Assembly: GCA_944390675.1 (NCBI GenBank)
Contig: CALXQR010000002.1
Span: forward strand, 124,001-188,000
DNA length: 64,000 nt
Source: an uncultured Burkholderiaceae bacterium
GTDB taxonomy: Bacteria > Pseudomonadota > Gammaproteobacteria > Burkholderiales > Burkholderiaceae_F
Direction: 5' to 3'
Shown here: in pieces, positions 45,728 through 54,746 of the stretch
How the letters are laid out: the number at the start of each line of letters is the position of its first letter
How positions within the stretch are numbered: the first letter of the stretch is position 1
Made by a program: the position numbers and the translations under genes
Notes under the pieces: generated by a model
Told to the model about the DNA's origin: nothing
What the model saw: the letters and a program-made list of their open reading frames with translations, nothing else
The model's database searches: none

Positions 45728-46819
45728 ATGGCTTCAAGCGCTTTCCCCAAACGTCCCCGCGAATTGGGACTCTCTTTTGGTGTTTTGCCGACCGGTAAAA
45801 ATAACGCAATTACCGATGTCAAAGGTGTCAAAGTCGGTCAGGTGACGCTCATTGATGACACGTGCGGCATGCGCACAGGCGTCACAGCCATTGTCCCCCA
45901 CACAGACAATATTTTCCAACACAAAGTGCCCGCAGGCGTTTTCCTTGGTAACGCCTTCGGCAAAATGGTGGGTTACCCGCAAATTAAAGAACTCGGCAAC
46001 ATTGAAACGCCGATTGTTTTAACCAACACTTTAAATTTGGCCTCCGCCATTGACGGCATCATCGATTACGTCTTCAGCTTTGAAGACAATAAATCGGCAG
46101 AATCGGTCAACTGCGTGGTGGGTGAAACCAATGACGGCGCGATCAACGCCATTCGCGAGCGCTTTGTCAAACCCAAAGATGTCTTGAAAGCCATCGTGGA
46201 AGCAAAAGACGGTCCTGTTGAGGAAGGGTGCGTGGGCGCAGGAACAGGCACCAAAGCCTTTAACTTCAAAGCCGGCATCGGCACGGCCTCTCGCGTGCTC
46301 CCCGCCTCCTTGGGCGGCTACACGGTGGGCGTTTTGGTGCAAAGTAATTTCGGGGGCCTTTTGACCATCAATGGTGTGGAAGTCGGAAAAGCCTTGGGCG
46401 TCTACCCCTACAGCAAAGAAATTGAAAGCGCCGACGGCTCCATCATGATGGTGGTGGCAACCGACGCGCCCCTTGAAGCGAGAAACTTGGAGCGCCTTGC
46501 CAAACGCGCCTTCATGGGCATGGCTAAAACGGGCGGCGTGGCCTCAAACGGCTCGGGCGACTTTGTGATTGCTTTCAGCACCGCTGAGTCTATGCGCGTG
46601 GAGCACAATGCAGCCGCGTTCACCAAACAATCGATGGACGTTGTGAGAAATAATGATATGACGCCGCTTTTTATGGCCGCTATTGAAGCCACGGAAGAAG
46701 CGATCATCAATTCGCTTTTTGCTGCGCACGACACGCCCACGCATGACGGGCGCGTCATCAAAGCGCTCCCGATGGATAAGGTGTTGGAGCTTTTGCGCGA
46801 GTACAAGAAAATCGCTTAA
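45728..46819 (+). CDS. DmpA-type P1 peptidase, cytosolic paralog
   Basis: 363 aa. Most of the protein follows the preceding gene residue for residue, including GVTAIVPHTDNIF, GNIETPIVLTNTLN, PVEEGCVGAGTGT and SNGSGDFVIAFST, but the N-terminus (ASSAFPKRPRELGLSFG) has no signal peptide. So the pair is a tandem duplication with split location. AAAAAGGAAACCCAATC precedes the ATG. Substrates of the family include beta-peptides and D-Ala amides; what these two cut is unknown. Confidence 0.9.
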   Translation: MASSAFPKRPRELGLSFGVLPTGKNNAITDVKGVKVGQVTLIDDTCGMRTGVTAIVPHTDNIFQHKVPAGVFLGNAFGKMVGYPQIKELGNIETPIVLTNTLNLASAIDGIIDYVFSFEDNKSAESVNCVVGETNDGAINAIRERFVKPKDVLKAIVEAKDGPVEEGCVGAGTGTKAFNFKAGIGTASRVLPASLGGYTVGVLVQSNFGGLLTINGVEVGKALGVYPYSKEIESADGSIMMVVATDAPLEARNLERLAKRAFMGMAKTGGVASNGSGDFVIAFSTAESMRVEHNAAAFTKQSMDVVRNNDMTPLFMAAIEATEEAIINSLFAAHDTPTHDGRVIKALPMDKVLELLREYKKIA

Positions 46820-46837
46820 GGGCTTTATCTCTTTATG

Positions 46838-46867
46838 CGGATCGGCACTAAAAGCCGATCCGTTTTT
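46838..46867 (+). terminator. terminator of the second DmpA gene
   Basis: CGGATCGGC pairs perfectly with GCCGATCCG around seven bases and runs into TTTTT. Confidence 0.93.
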
Positions 46868-48105
46868 CAATTCTCGTCTTTAATCTGCGAGGCGCTCAGC
46901 GCTTCAGCGCCGACGTTTTGTTTTTGAGGACGTTTTTTCCAAACGATCCAGTAGAGAGGAATCGTGAGCGCAACCACAGCGGCGTTGATTGCGAAAATCC
47001 CCGCGTAGCCCACGGGCTCAACCAAAAAGCCTGAGAGGTATGGGGCGATACCGACACCGAAATCAAAAAAGATGAAGATGGTGCTCGTAGCCTGGGCAAA
47101 ACGCTCACGCGGCACAAGAGAGATGCCCGAAACTTGAGAGAGTGACTGGAAATTTCCGAAACCCAAACCCATGATGGCGCCCGCGGCCAAAACCGCCCAG
47201 CTGCCGGCGTGAGAAGCCAACAAAAGAAGGCCCACAATCATCAAAATGAGCGTGCCGAAAATAAGCACAACGGGACCGTGCGCGTCGTAGAACTTGCCGG
47301 TGATGGGACGCGTGAGAAGACTTGCGCCCGCGTAAAGCAAGAAAAAACTGGAAGCGGCGGCCACCACGTCATACGTTTTCGCATAATCGGCTAAAAGCGC
47401 CTGCACATTGCCCCATGTGAGGCAGACAATGCCCACGAAAATGCTAAAGGGCACCAGGCGCCTGTCGATAAAGTCATCGAGCGACAACCCCTTTTTCTCA
47501 CGCACGCGGTCAACCGGAGGCTTCACGTCAATTACAAACCACATCAAAAGAAGACTTGCGGCAGAAAGCGACACCGCGATCGAAAAAATCCCTTCGTAAC
47601 CGAGTGACCCCAAAAGCGCAATACCAATGAAAGGCCCAAAACACAAAGCTAGCGCCGTGCTCATTGAAAAGTACGAGATGCCGCGGCCGTGAAATTGCCG
47701 CGGAACAATGGTTGCCACATAGGTGCCCGTTGCGGTGCCGATCACACCCATCGCAACGCCTGAAATAAAACGGACCGAGAAAATCTGCCACATCTCATGG
47801 GCAAAGAAATAGGCAACATTCATCAAAAAGAAAAAAAGAACGCCCGTGCCCAGCACCCGGCGGTAGCCTGCGTCACGAATGATGCTCCCTGTGAAAAAGC
47901 GCCCCACAAGACACCCGATCACGACAATGCCGGTGGCTAAACCGGCCGTGGCCGCTGACGATTGAAATTCCTCGACAAGGTAGCGCGTGCAGACCACAAA
48001 AATCGCGTAGTAGCCTATCATGCCAAGCATGTTGATAAGCGAAATAGCGATAAATGTTCTGGAAAAAATTGCGCGCAGCGCACTCACCGGTTCTTCCGAA
48101 GCCAT
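46867..48105 (-). CDS. MFS transporter
   Basis: 412 aa with about 12 membrane helices. Residue pattern between helices 2 and 3 (GRFFTGSIIRDAGYRRVLG) fits the MFS G-x-x-x-D-R/K-x-G-R motif in weak form, with a matching one at RPITGKFYDAHGP in the second half. It looks like the small-molecule/drug-efflux (DHA-like, YfcJ/YhhS) group. The C-terminus is soluble and polar. Convergent with the DmpA genes; substrate unknown. Confidence 0.85.
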   Translation of the reverse strand: MASEEPVSALRAIFSRTFIAISLINMLGMIGYYAIFVVCTRYLVEEFQSSAATAGLATGIVVIGCLVGRFFTGSIIRDAGYRRVLGTGVLFFFLMNVAYFFAHEMWQIFSVRFISGVAMGVIGTATGTYVATIVPRQFHGRGISYFSMSTALALCFGPFIGIALLGSLGYEGIFSIAVSLSAASLLLMWFVIDVKPPVDRVREKKGLSLDDFIDRRLVPFSIFVGIVCLTWGNVQALLADYAKTYDVVAAASSFFLLYAGASLLTRPITGKFYDAHGPVVLIFGTLILMIVGLLLLASHAGSWAVLAAGAIMGLGFGNFQSLSQVSGISLVPRERFAQATSTIFIFFDFGVGIAPYLSGFLVEPVGYAGIFAINAAVVALTIPLYWIVWKKRPQKQNVGAEALSASQIKDEN

Positions 48106-48248
48106 CTTCTCAAATCTCTATCTATACCAATGTTGAAACTGCTTATATTACTCTGATTATTAAGTACGGCATTTTGCCTACTACTCGAAAAATTTTTAGC
48201 AAATTTTCTTAGTAATTTTTCTTAGTCGAGAGAAAATATAGCCAAAAG

Positions 48249-48279
48249 TTGTATTTATTTCAGCCTTATTTCCTATATA
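48249..48279 (+). promoter_or_regulatory. possible promoter of the trp attenuator
   Basis: TTGTAT and TATATA with 19 bases between, just ahead of the leader ORF. Directly upstream lie two near-identical AATTTTCTTAGT/AATTTTTCTTAGT repeats (about 48200-48226). Spacing is long, so this is tentative. Confidence 0.35.
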
Positions 48280-48304
48280 AAATCAAAGCACTATGAGAGC
48301 AAAC

Positions 48305-48358
48305 ATGTCTTATACCCCCATGGCTCGATCCTGCCGCTGGTGGTGGCTCACTCGTTAG
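48305..48358 (+). CDS. trpL: tryptophan leader peptide
   Basis: 17-codon ORF reading MSYTPMARSCRWWWLTR with three consecutive TGG codons near the end, the hallmark of a Trp attenuation leader. GAGAG lies a few bases before the ATG; an in-frame ATG 12 bases earlier (48293) and one at 48320 are alternatives. The stop is directly followed by the strand-2 segment of the attenuator. No trp gene follows in the window. Confidence 0.85.
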   Translation: MSYTPMARSCRWWWLTR

Positions 48359-48426
48359 AGCGGGCCGGGACGGTTTGTGACATATTCCCCCAAAAAGTTG
48401 CCCGCGAAAAACGCGGGCTTTTTTTT
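48329..48426 (+). promoter_or_regulatory. Trp transcription attenuator with terminator
   Basis: Segment 1 (TCCTGCCGC, over the codons just before the Trp run) can pair with segment 2 (GCGGGCCGGGA, 48360-48370). Segment 2 GCGGGC can instead pair with segment 3 GCCCGC (48400-48405). Segment 3 also forms the terminator GCCCGCG-AAAAA-CGCGGGC (48400-48418) followed by eight T. These exclusive pairings are exactly those of ribosome-mediated attenuation: stalling at Trp codons would favour 2:3 and readthrough. Confidence 0.85.
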
Positions 48427-48464
48427 ATTCGTTTTTCGCGGCAATTGTTTAGAAAGGAAAAACA

Positions 48465-48754
48465 ATGTCCGTCGCGATGATGAAAAGAATCAACTTGCTG
48501 AACACTCGATGGCAATATCATTTCGACCCCGTCTTAGTTTTGTTCGAAATTTTTAGGATTGCATCATGTGTTTCACTCTTATTAAGAAAACCTATCGTTT
48601 TATAGCCGCCTCGCTCACCGCAGCGTTATGCGTAACATTACTGGCTGAGCAAGCATCAGCCGCTGACGGCAAAACTTTTCGCTGGAGCAGCGCGGGCGAC
48701 TTTCTGACCTTTGACGTGCATGCGCAAAATGGAGGAAGAAAAACCCGAAATTGA
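48465..48754 (+). pseudogene. stump of an ABC transporter substrate-binding protein gene behind the trp attenuator
   Basis: The 62-codon frame 48566-48754 has a signal peptide (RFIAASLTAALCVTLLAEQASA) and then ADGKTFRWSSAGDFLTFDVHAQN, the usual mature start of a family 5 (peptide/opine-type) substrate-binding protein, which should run about 500 residues. Homology stops at the inverted repeat at 48738. An earlier frame (ATG 48465, ribosome site AGAAAGGA) gives only 46 codons and overlaps it; it may be the old start of the attenuated gene. Both look like remains. Confidence 0.6.
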
Positions 48755-48798
48755 GTAGGTATTTTGAGTATAACTACTCAACTTCAGGTAGGTTTTTC
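48738..48798. repeat. 61-base imperfect palindrome at the break point
   Basis: GAAAAACC and GGTTTTTC form the outer arms, TTGAGTAG and CTACTCAA the inner arms, with a further TTGAGTA copy in the centre. It sits where the transporter homology stops. It could be joined ends of a lost mobile element, a small MITE-like element, or an operator. Confidence 0.55.
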
Positions 48799-48828
48799 AT
48801 AATGGTTACGATGCTATAGCTCTGCTTT

Positions 48829-48917
48829 CCGAGGCTTGAAGACAATCCGAGCCTCGGCCTTTTCAAGGAATCCTTTTAACAAGGCCTTGTGTTTCGTTTC
48901 GCAAGGCTTTGTTTTAT
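48829..48917 (+). terminator. two successive hairpins, terminator-like
   Basis: CCGAGGCT/AGCCTCGG (48829-48857) is followed by CCTTTT; then AACAAGGCCTTG/CAAGGCTTTGTT (48878-48913, one G-T pair) is followed by TTTATT. Together they may end the attenuator transcript or mark a small RNA. No ORF is supported between 48755 and 48950. Confidence 0.6.
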
Positions 48918-48950
48918 TATCTAGGGATATAACAGAAACGAGAGTAAAAA

Positions 48951-49493
48951 ATGCCAGAAAACCTCGTCATGGCGGGTGACTACAAGAACTGCAAGATTCA
49001 ATACAACGAAATCGTATTGCCCTTTTTTGAGGCTTGCCGCATTGAAAAAGAAATTGAAGCGCAAGGCTATCGCTCTATCCGCAGCGACAGATATATTCCG
49101 CTGAACAAAAATTTTGTCGAAGCGTATGAGTTAATTGACGACGTCGATGATAAGAAAAGAGATGTCTTAAACGCTATGTGGCGAGGCGGCATCGGTCAAA
49201 TGATTTTTGGAACGGCGGGCGGCGTGGGCGGCGCGCTGTTAGCTAAAACGCGCGACGAAGGCTACAAGATCGTCGCTGTTCAATTCAGAAACGGCAAACA
49301 AAGTTTGATTCGATTAGACCAAAAAGCGTGGGAGCAGTTCCTAGCAGATTGTTTTTGCTCACCCGACTATGTTCCTGAAGCCATTCAACGCCCGAAGTTA
49401 ACGCGCGCGTTTCAAGTGGGACGCTGCATTCTGTCTCTGGCACTATTGGCTGCGATCGTGTGGGGACTAGTCAAATGCACGACAGGGGCTTAA
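48951..49493 (+). CDS. unknown protein with C-terminal membrane anchor
   Basis: 180 aa, not recognised. Soluble N-terminal part (YKNCKIQYNEIVLPFFEACRI), a Gly-rich segment MIFGTAGGVGGALLAK near residues 83-98, and a hydrophobic helix near the C-terminus (CILSLALLAAIVWGLV, about 157-172) with a short tail. GAGAGTAAAAA precedes the ATG. It is 12 bases upstream of the GrpB-type gene, so they probably share a transcript. Codon use seems similar to neighbours. Confidence 0.68.
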   Translation: MPENLVMAGDYKNCKIQYNEIVLPFFEACRIEKEIEAQGYRSIRSDRYIPLNKNFVEAYELIDDVDDKKRDVLNAMWRGGIGQMIFGTAGGVGGALLAKTRDEGYKIVAVQFRNGKQSLIRLDQKAWEQFLADCFCSPDYVPEAIQRPKLTRAFQVGRCILSLALLAAIVWGLVKCTTGA

Positions 49494-49505
49494 AAAGAGA
49501 TAAAA

Positions 49506-50030
49506 ATGGATCAAGCGATCGGTCTGCTCCGAGGTAAAGTCCGGTTATTGCCCCACCAGGCAGAGTGGAAGAAAAGCGCCGAAGAGGTCATCGCTAAACT
49601 CAAAAATTTGCTGGCCGATACGGCTGTTGACATCCAACACGTCGGAAGCACCGCGATCGCTTCTATTCACGCCAAGCCGATCATCGATATTGCCGTAGCC
49701 GTCAATGATTTAAAAGAAGATTTGCTTGAGCAAAAAGGAATTTTCTGTCGAGGCAAAGATGTAAGCGGCCAGATGCTTTTTGTGATGGGCAATTTGCAAA
49801 CAGGCATCAGAACCCACCACATCCATGTTGTGGAGTATGCAAGCACCAATTGGAAAAACTACATCAATTTCAGAGATTACCTGAACGCTTTTGCCGAGAA
49901 AGCGCAGGAGTACGACCGCTGCAAACAAGAGCTTGCCCGACAATTTTCTGACGATCGTCGAAGCTACACCTTAGGAAAAGAAAAAGTCGTGCAAGAGCTT
50001 CTCAAAGAGGCACAAGCTTTTTTCTGTTAA
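49506..50030 (+). CDS. GrpB family (UPF0157) nucleotidyltransferase-fold protein
   Basis: 174 aa. The GrpB fold is seen from IQHVGSTAIASIHAKPIIDIAVAV (nucleotidyltransferase-like GS motif and paired Asp), HHIHVVEYASTNWKNYINFRDYL and the C-terminal RRSYTLGKEKVVQELL. Members occur singly or fused to kinases and their role is not settled. It follows the unknown membrane-anchored gene after 12 bases. Confidence 0.85.
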   Translation: MDQAIGLLRGKVRLLPHQAEWKKSAEEVIAKLKNLLADTAVDIQHVGSTAIASIHAKPIIDIAVAVNDLKEDLLEQKGIFCRGKDVSGQMLFVMGNLQTGIRTHHIHVVEYASTNWKNYINFRDYLNAFAEKAQEYDRCKQELARQFSDDRRSYTLGKEKVVQELLKEAQAFFC

Positions 50031-50189
50031 CTTTTGCCACACTAATCGCAAAATCAAATTAATTTTTCCAGTAGGGCAATTGCCATACTCTTTCCGATTT
50101 TTTGAACTTTTAGGCTCTATTTCGATTTGATCCAAGAGGCAATCAACAGAGAAAAAAGACAATATTTTCAGGACGTTGGAGAGAGTAGA

Positions 50190-50219
50190 TAAAATTAAGG
50201 CCTTCACATTGGAAGGCCA
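50190..50219 (-). terminator. terminator of tRNA-Ser
   Basis: On the minus strand GGCCTTC pairs with GAAGGCC around CAATGT, followed by TTAATTTT. It is 12 bases past the tRNA. Confidence 0.8.
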
Positions 50220-50230
50220 GAATTCGGTGA

Positions 50231-50323
50231 TGGCGGAGAAGGGGGGATTCGAACCCCCGAAGCCCGTTTTGCGAGCTTGCACCCTTAGCAGGGGTGTGCC
50301 TTCAGCCTCTCGGCCACTTCTCC
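50231..50323 (-). tRNA. tRNA-Ser (GCT)
   Basis: 93 bases with encoded CCA. GGAGAAG pairs with CTTCTCC; the D loop has GGCCGAGAGG; the anticodon loop CTGCTAA gives GCT; a long variable arm (GCAAGCTCGCAAAACGGGC region) and T arm GGGGG-TTCGAATC-CCCCC are typical of tRNA-Ser. Reads AGC/AGT codons. Confidence 0.97.
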
Positions 50324-50381
50324 GCACAACCTGAGCGATGCTCAGTGAGAATGGGGATTTTATAAGATTTGAAATTGTTTT

Positions 50382-51188
50382 TCAAATCTTCTTTTTACCG
50401 CACTTTCTACCCGCTCGGGATTCTTTGGGCGAAATAATCTGTCCGCAAACGCCGCGCAAAAGATCCACCTCGGGTTGGGTCATCTGCGTGCGTGAAAAAA
50501 GTCGTCTGACTCGCGGCATAAAGAGTTTAGGTTCTTTCGGATCCAACGCGCCGCAGTGAATCATCGCCTGTTCAAAATGCTCTAAAAAGCCCTCCACGGC
50601 CGCGGGCCCGGCCAATTTTTCGTGCGCAAAGCGCTCCTGCCAGTCGTACAAACCGTCGTGAAGCTTTGCGGGATCAAGCATTGCCATGTGCATTTCATAG
50701 GCCATGATCTGCACGGCTTGCGACAAATTAAGGCTTGTGCACTCGGGGTCTGCAGGGATGGCGGCGCCTCCCTGGCAAAGCGCCATCTGCTCATTGGAAA
50801 GTCCCGTGCGCTCACAGCCAAACACAAAAGCCACTCTCCCCTGCCCTTGAGCAATAAAAGAGGTTGCCTTGCCTGCCACGCTTCTCACCGGTTCAATAGC
50901 AGGTCCAAACTCGCGATCGTAACCGCTCATCGCCCAAGCAAAAGAGACATCTTCGAGCGCTTCTAAAAGACTCGTGTAATTGCGGCTTGCCGCCAAAACA
51001 TCTGCGCTGCTTGTCGCGTAAGCAATGGCTTCCTCATGCTCGCGGTAGTCCGCTTCCCGAGGATTCACAATTCGGAGGTCTCTGAAACCCATGGTTTTGA
51101 TGGCGCGTGCGGCCGATCCGATATTGCCTGGATGAGAAGGTTCAACCAGAATAAAACAGACTTGGGCGGCCAGGGCAGAAGTAGACAT
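50382..51188 (-). CDS. trmJ: tRNA (cytidine/uridine-2'-O-)-methyltransferase TrmJ
   Basis: 268-aa SPOUT methyltransferase that modifies position 32 of tRNA. FILVEPSHPGNIGSAARAIKTMGF, VAFVFGCERTGLSNEQ and IPADPECTSLNLSQAVQIMAYE are the three SPOUT motifs of TrmJ. The C-terminus (about residues 165-268) is the usual extra domain. It is divergent from suhB, a layout common in Proteobacteria. A tRNA-Ser gene lies just downstream. Confidence 0.95.
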   Translation of the reverse strand: MSTSALAAQVCFILVEPSHPGNIGSAARAIKTMGFRDLRIVNPREADYREHEEAIAYATSSADVLAASRNYTSLLEALEDVSFAWAMSGYDREFGPAIEPVRSVAGKATSFIAQGQGRVAFVFGCERTGLSNEQMALCQGGAAIPADPECTSLNLSQAVQIMAYEMHMAMLDPAKLHDGLYDWQERFAHEKLAGPAAVEGFLEHFEQAMIHCGALDPKEPKLFMPRVRRLFSRTQMTQPEVDLLRGVCGQIISPKESRAGRKCGKKKI

Positions 51189-51284
51189 TTTTCAAGGAGC
51201 GCAATCGTCGCAAAATCATTAAAATAGCTAGATTCTACACGTAGTTATCTCATTAACCGAATTTAATTTTGAAGGATATTCACG

Positions 51285-52085
51285 ATGGGTTCTCCGATGC
51301 TCAACACGGCTCTGAAAGCCGCCCGCGCAGCCTGCACCATTCTCAACCGCGCGGCTGATAACCTTTCAACGTTGGAAGTGCATAAAAAAGGACACTCTGA
51401 CTTTGTGAGCGAGGCCGACGTCGCCTGCGAACGCGCGATCGTTGAAGTTTTGCGCGAAGCCTATCCCCGTCACCAAATCCTGGGCGAGGAAAACGGCGTC
51501 ATCGGTCCGCAAAAAAGTGAATTCCAATGGATCATCGATCCGATTGACGGCACCACGAATTTCCTTCACGGCTTCCCGCAGTACGCCGTTTCCATCGCGT
51601 TAAAGCGCGGCGATGAAATCATTGAAGCTGTTGTTGCCGACCCTGTTAAAAATGAAATCTTTACCGCTACGCGCGGCGTGGGCGCCTTCTTAAACGGCCG
51701 CCGCATCCGCGTGAGCAAACGCACCGCTTTGGCTGAATCCTTGATCGGCGCGGGCTTCCCCTTCCGTAAGAATGACAACGTGGAAGCCTTCATGAAGGTC
51801 TTTGGCGAACTCGCTAAGACCACGAGCGGCATCCGCCGCGCAGGCGCCGCGTCGCTTGACTTGGCCTATGTCGCCGCCGGCCGTTTGGACGCCTTCTGGG
51901 AACCGAATCTCAAAGCCTGGGATATCGCCGCAGGCGCTCTTCTCGTTTTGGAAGCGGGCGGCCTTGTCACCGACTTTAAGGGTGAATCGGACTACCTCAC
52001 CACGGGTCAAATCGTGGCGGGCACCCCCAAGGTCTTCGGTCAGCTCTTGCCGGTTGTCAACAAAAATTACGGCTACATCCGCTAA
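51285..52085 (+). CDS. suhB: inositol monophosphatase family protein SuhB
   Basis: 266 aa. Mg-dependent phosphatase; in E. coli SuhB also joins the ribosomal-RNA antitermination complex. GEEN (about residue 68), WIIDPIDGTTNFLHG (about 83-97) and AWDIAAGALLVLEAGG carry the metal ligands. ATG follows AAGGATATTCACG. mutS begins 33 bases after its stop. Confidence 0.95.
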   Translation: MGSPMLNTALKAARAACTILNRAADNLSTLEVHKKGHSDFVSEADVACERAIVEVLREAYPRHQILGEENGVIGPQKSEFQWIIDPIDGTTNFLHGFPQYAVSIALKRGDEIIEAVVADPVKNEIFTATRGVGAFLNGRRIRVSKRTALAESLIGAGFPFRKNDNVEAFMKVFGELAKTTSGIRRAGAASLDLAYVAAGRLDAFWEPNLKAWDIAAGALLVLEAGGLVTDFKGESDYLTTGQIVAGTPKVFGQLLPVVNKNYGYIR

Positions 52086-52118
52086 TCGGACAGAGACGGT
52101 TAAAAACAGATAAGCGCC

Positions 52119-54746
52119 ATGGCTAACGCAAAAACGATTAAAAACGACAACGATCCTTGGGCCGGTCATACGCCGGCTATTCGTCGTTTTCTTGAAATCA
52201 AGGCTCAGCATCCGGACACACTGCTGCTGTACCGGATGGGAGACTTCTATGAAACGTTTTTTGACGATGCCGTGCGCGCCAATAAGCTTTTGGGCATTAC
52301 GCTCACCTCCCGCGGCACAGACACCGACGGCAACCCCATTCCGATGGCGGGCGTCCCCGAAAAGACGCTTGAGCAGTACCTTGCGCGTTTAGTCAAGCAA
52401 GGTGTGTCGGTTGCCATTTGCGAACAGATCGGTGATCCGAGCAAAGGGCCCTTGGAGCGTGAACTCGCCCGTATTGTGACGCCGGGAACGCTCACTGAAA
52501 ACGAACTTTTGCCGCAAAAGCAGGATGCTGCACTTTTAGCGGTGTCGCCCGCAGGCCGCCACGGCTCACGCCTGGGGCTTGCGTGGCTTGTGCTCAGTAA
52601 CGGCCAATTTCATGTTGCCAACACGAGCCTTGAAGAGCTGCCGACAGAGGTCACGCGCATTGCGCCCACCGAAATTCTCGTGCCGGAAGACTTTAAGGAA
52701 ACGCTCGAAGAGATGCGGCTTCCCGCCGCGATCACGGCGCTTCCCAAGTGGCACTTCACGGTCGATCACGGCACGGCCAAATTAAAGCATCAGTTTCATG
52801 TGCAGGAACTCACCGCTTGGGGACTCGATGATGTACCCGATGCGGTAAGCGCCGCAGGCGCCCTCTTAACCTACGCGGAAAACACGCAATGCGAAGCGAT
52901 TCCGCATCTGCTGCCGCCTGTTTTGGAAGTGCAGAGTCAATTTGTGGGCATGGATTCGGCAAGCCGCCGCAATCTGGAACTCACGCAGACGCTTCGCGGC
53001 GACGACGGCCCCACGCTTTTTTCGCTTCTTGATCAATGCAAGACAAGCATGGGCTCGCGCCTTTTGCGTCAATGGATTCACAATCCTCTGCGCGACACCT
53101 CTGTTGTGTCCGCCCGCCATCAAGCGGTTGAAAGTTTCCTTGTCGCAGAACACTTAAGAGAAAGTGTTCGTGAAAAACTCAAAACGGTTCCGGATTTTGA
53201 ACGTCTTGCCACGCGCATTGCGATGCGCACGATCCGTCCCAAAGAACTTGCGGCGCTTCGTGACGCGTTGCCGCACTTAGCGCAAGTCGCTCAAGAACTT
53301 CTCACGGCGGACGATCCCTTGATTGAAGAAAAAGCTTCGGACCTTGTCATTGATCCGGCGCTCTATGAAAAATTAAACGCGGCGCTTTTACCCGATCCCG
53401 CGGTGCTTTTGCGCGACGGCGATGTGATCGCGAGCAGCTATAACGAAGAGCTTGCCACACTGCGCGAGCTTCGCGACAACGTGGGTGAATTCTTAACCGA
53501 AATGGAAGCGCGTGAACGCGCGGCCACCGGTATTCCTACGCTTCGCGTGCAGTACAACAAAGTGCAGGGTTTTTTCATTGAAATTTCCCGCGGTCAGGCC
53601 GATCGGGTGCCCGTGCACTACCATAGAAAGCAAACGCTCAAAAACACCGAGCGCTACATCACACCGGAACTTAAAGAATACGAAGACAAGGCGCTCTCGG
53701 CGCAGGAGCGCTCGCAAGCCCTTCAAAAGTCGCTTTACGGAGAACTTTTGGTTTTCGCCGACGCCTTTGTGCCCGCGCTTCAAAAAGCCGCGGCAGCCGC
53801 CGCTGCGATTGATGTGCTCGCTTCTTTTGCGCATCACGCAGCCCGCGCCAATTGGGTGCGTCCGGTCTTGGAAAAAGCACCGGGCATTGAAATCCTCGGC
53901 GCCCGCCATCCGGTGGTGGAAGATGCGATCGAAGGCTATACGCCAAATGACTGCCGACTCATTCCCGGCAGAAGACTTTTGGTGATCACAGGCCCCAACA
54001 TGGGCGGTAAATCCACCTACATGCGCTCAATCGCCCTTATTGTGCTTTTGACCTATATCGGCAGTTTTGTTCCGGCCACAAGCGCAAAGATCGGTCCCGT
54101 TGACCGCATCCTTACCCGCATTGGCGCTAGCGACGACTTAGCGCGAGGGCGCTCGACCTTTATGGTGGAGATGACAGAAGCCGCCTCCATTTTGCATCAG
54201 GCCACAGAACAGAGCCTTGTGCTCATGGATGAAATCGGCCGCGGCACCTCAACCTTTGACGGTTTAAGCCTTGCGGCGGCAATCGCGCATGAACTGGCGC
54301 TTGTGAAAAAGAGCTTCACGCTTTTTGCCACGCACTATTTTGAGCTCACAAAACTTGAACAAACGGCGCCTGAAGTCGCCAATGTGCATGTGGCCGCCGT
54401 TGAAAATAAAAACCGAATTGTCTTTTTGCACGAAGTGCAGGATGGGCCCGCGAACCAAAGCTACGGAATTGCCGTGGCGCAATTGGCGGGTGTTCCCAAT
54501 TCTGTGATTCGCCGCGCGCGCAAAATGCTCAATGAACTGCAGGAGCGCTCGCAGGTCAACGAACAGCTTGATCTTTTCGCGGACAACAAAGTGGAAATGC
54601 CCGATGAAAAAGCGCCTGAGCCCGCGAAGACCCAAGCGCTCTGTGAAGAGATTGAAGCGATCGACGTCGATCAGCTCACGCCCCGCCAGGCCCTTGACAT
54701 GCTCTATGAGCTAAAGGATAAAGCGGGCGCCGTGCTCAAAGACTAG
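52119..54746 (+). CDS. mutS: DNA mismatch repair protein MutS
   Basis: 875 aa. Domain I has the mismatch-contacting F-x-E in [10 protein letters not shown] near residue 45, followed by connector, core and clamp; the ATPase has [37 protein letters not shown] and THYFELT. The common GDFYELF and MCGVP blocks read GDFYETF and MAGVP here. The gene is in the suhB direction and may be co-transcribed. Its stop shares CTAG with the convergent slyD stop. Confidence 0.97.
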   Translation: MANAKTIKNDNDPWAGHTPAIRRFLEIKAQHPDTLLLYRMGDFYETFFDDAVRANKLLGITLTSRGTDTDGNPIPMAGVPEKTLEQYLARLVKQGVSVAICEQIGDPSKGPLERELARIVTPGTLTENELLPQKQDAALLAVSPAGRHGSRLGLAWLVLSNGQFHVANTSLEELPTEVTRIAPTEILVPEDFKETLEEMRLPAAITALPKWHFTVDHGTAKLKHQFHVQELTAWGLDDVPDAVSAAGALLTYAENTQCEAIPHLLPPVLEVQSQFVGMDSASRRNLELTQTLRGDDGPTLFSLLDQCKTSMGSRLLRQWIHNPLRDTSVVSARHQAVESFLVAEHLRESVREKLKTVPDFERLATRIAMRTIRPKELAALRDALPHLAQVAQELLTADDPLIEEKASDLVIDPALYEKLNAALLPDPAVLLRDGDVIASSYNEELATLRELRDNVGEFLTEMEARERAATGIPTLRVQYNKVQGFFIEISRGQADRVPVHYHRKQTLKNTERYITPELKEYEDKALSAQERSQALQKSLYGELLVFADAFVPALQKAAAAAAAIDVLASFAHHAARANWVRPVLEKAPGIEILGARHPVVEDAIEGYTPNDCRLIPGRRLLVITGPNMGGKSTYMRSIALIVLLTYIGSFVPATSAKIGPVDRILTRIGASDDLARGRSTFMVEMTEAASILHQATEQSLVLMDEIGRGTSTFDGLSLAAAIAHELALVKKSFTLFATHYFELTKLEQTAPEVANVHVAAVENKNRIVFLHEVQDGPANQSYGIAVAQLAGVPNSVIRRARKMLNELQERSQVNEQLDLFADNKVEMPDEKAPEPAKTQALCEEIEAIDVDQLTPRQALDMLYELKDKAGAVLKD

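Noticed and set aside
48200-48240. TrpR operator upstream of the attenuator
   Set aside because: The repeated CTTAGT motifs are direct repeats and do not form the CTAG-centred palindrome of a trp operator.
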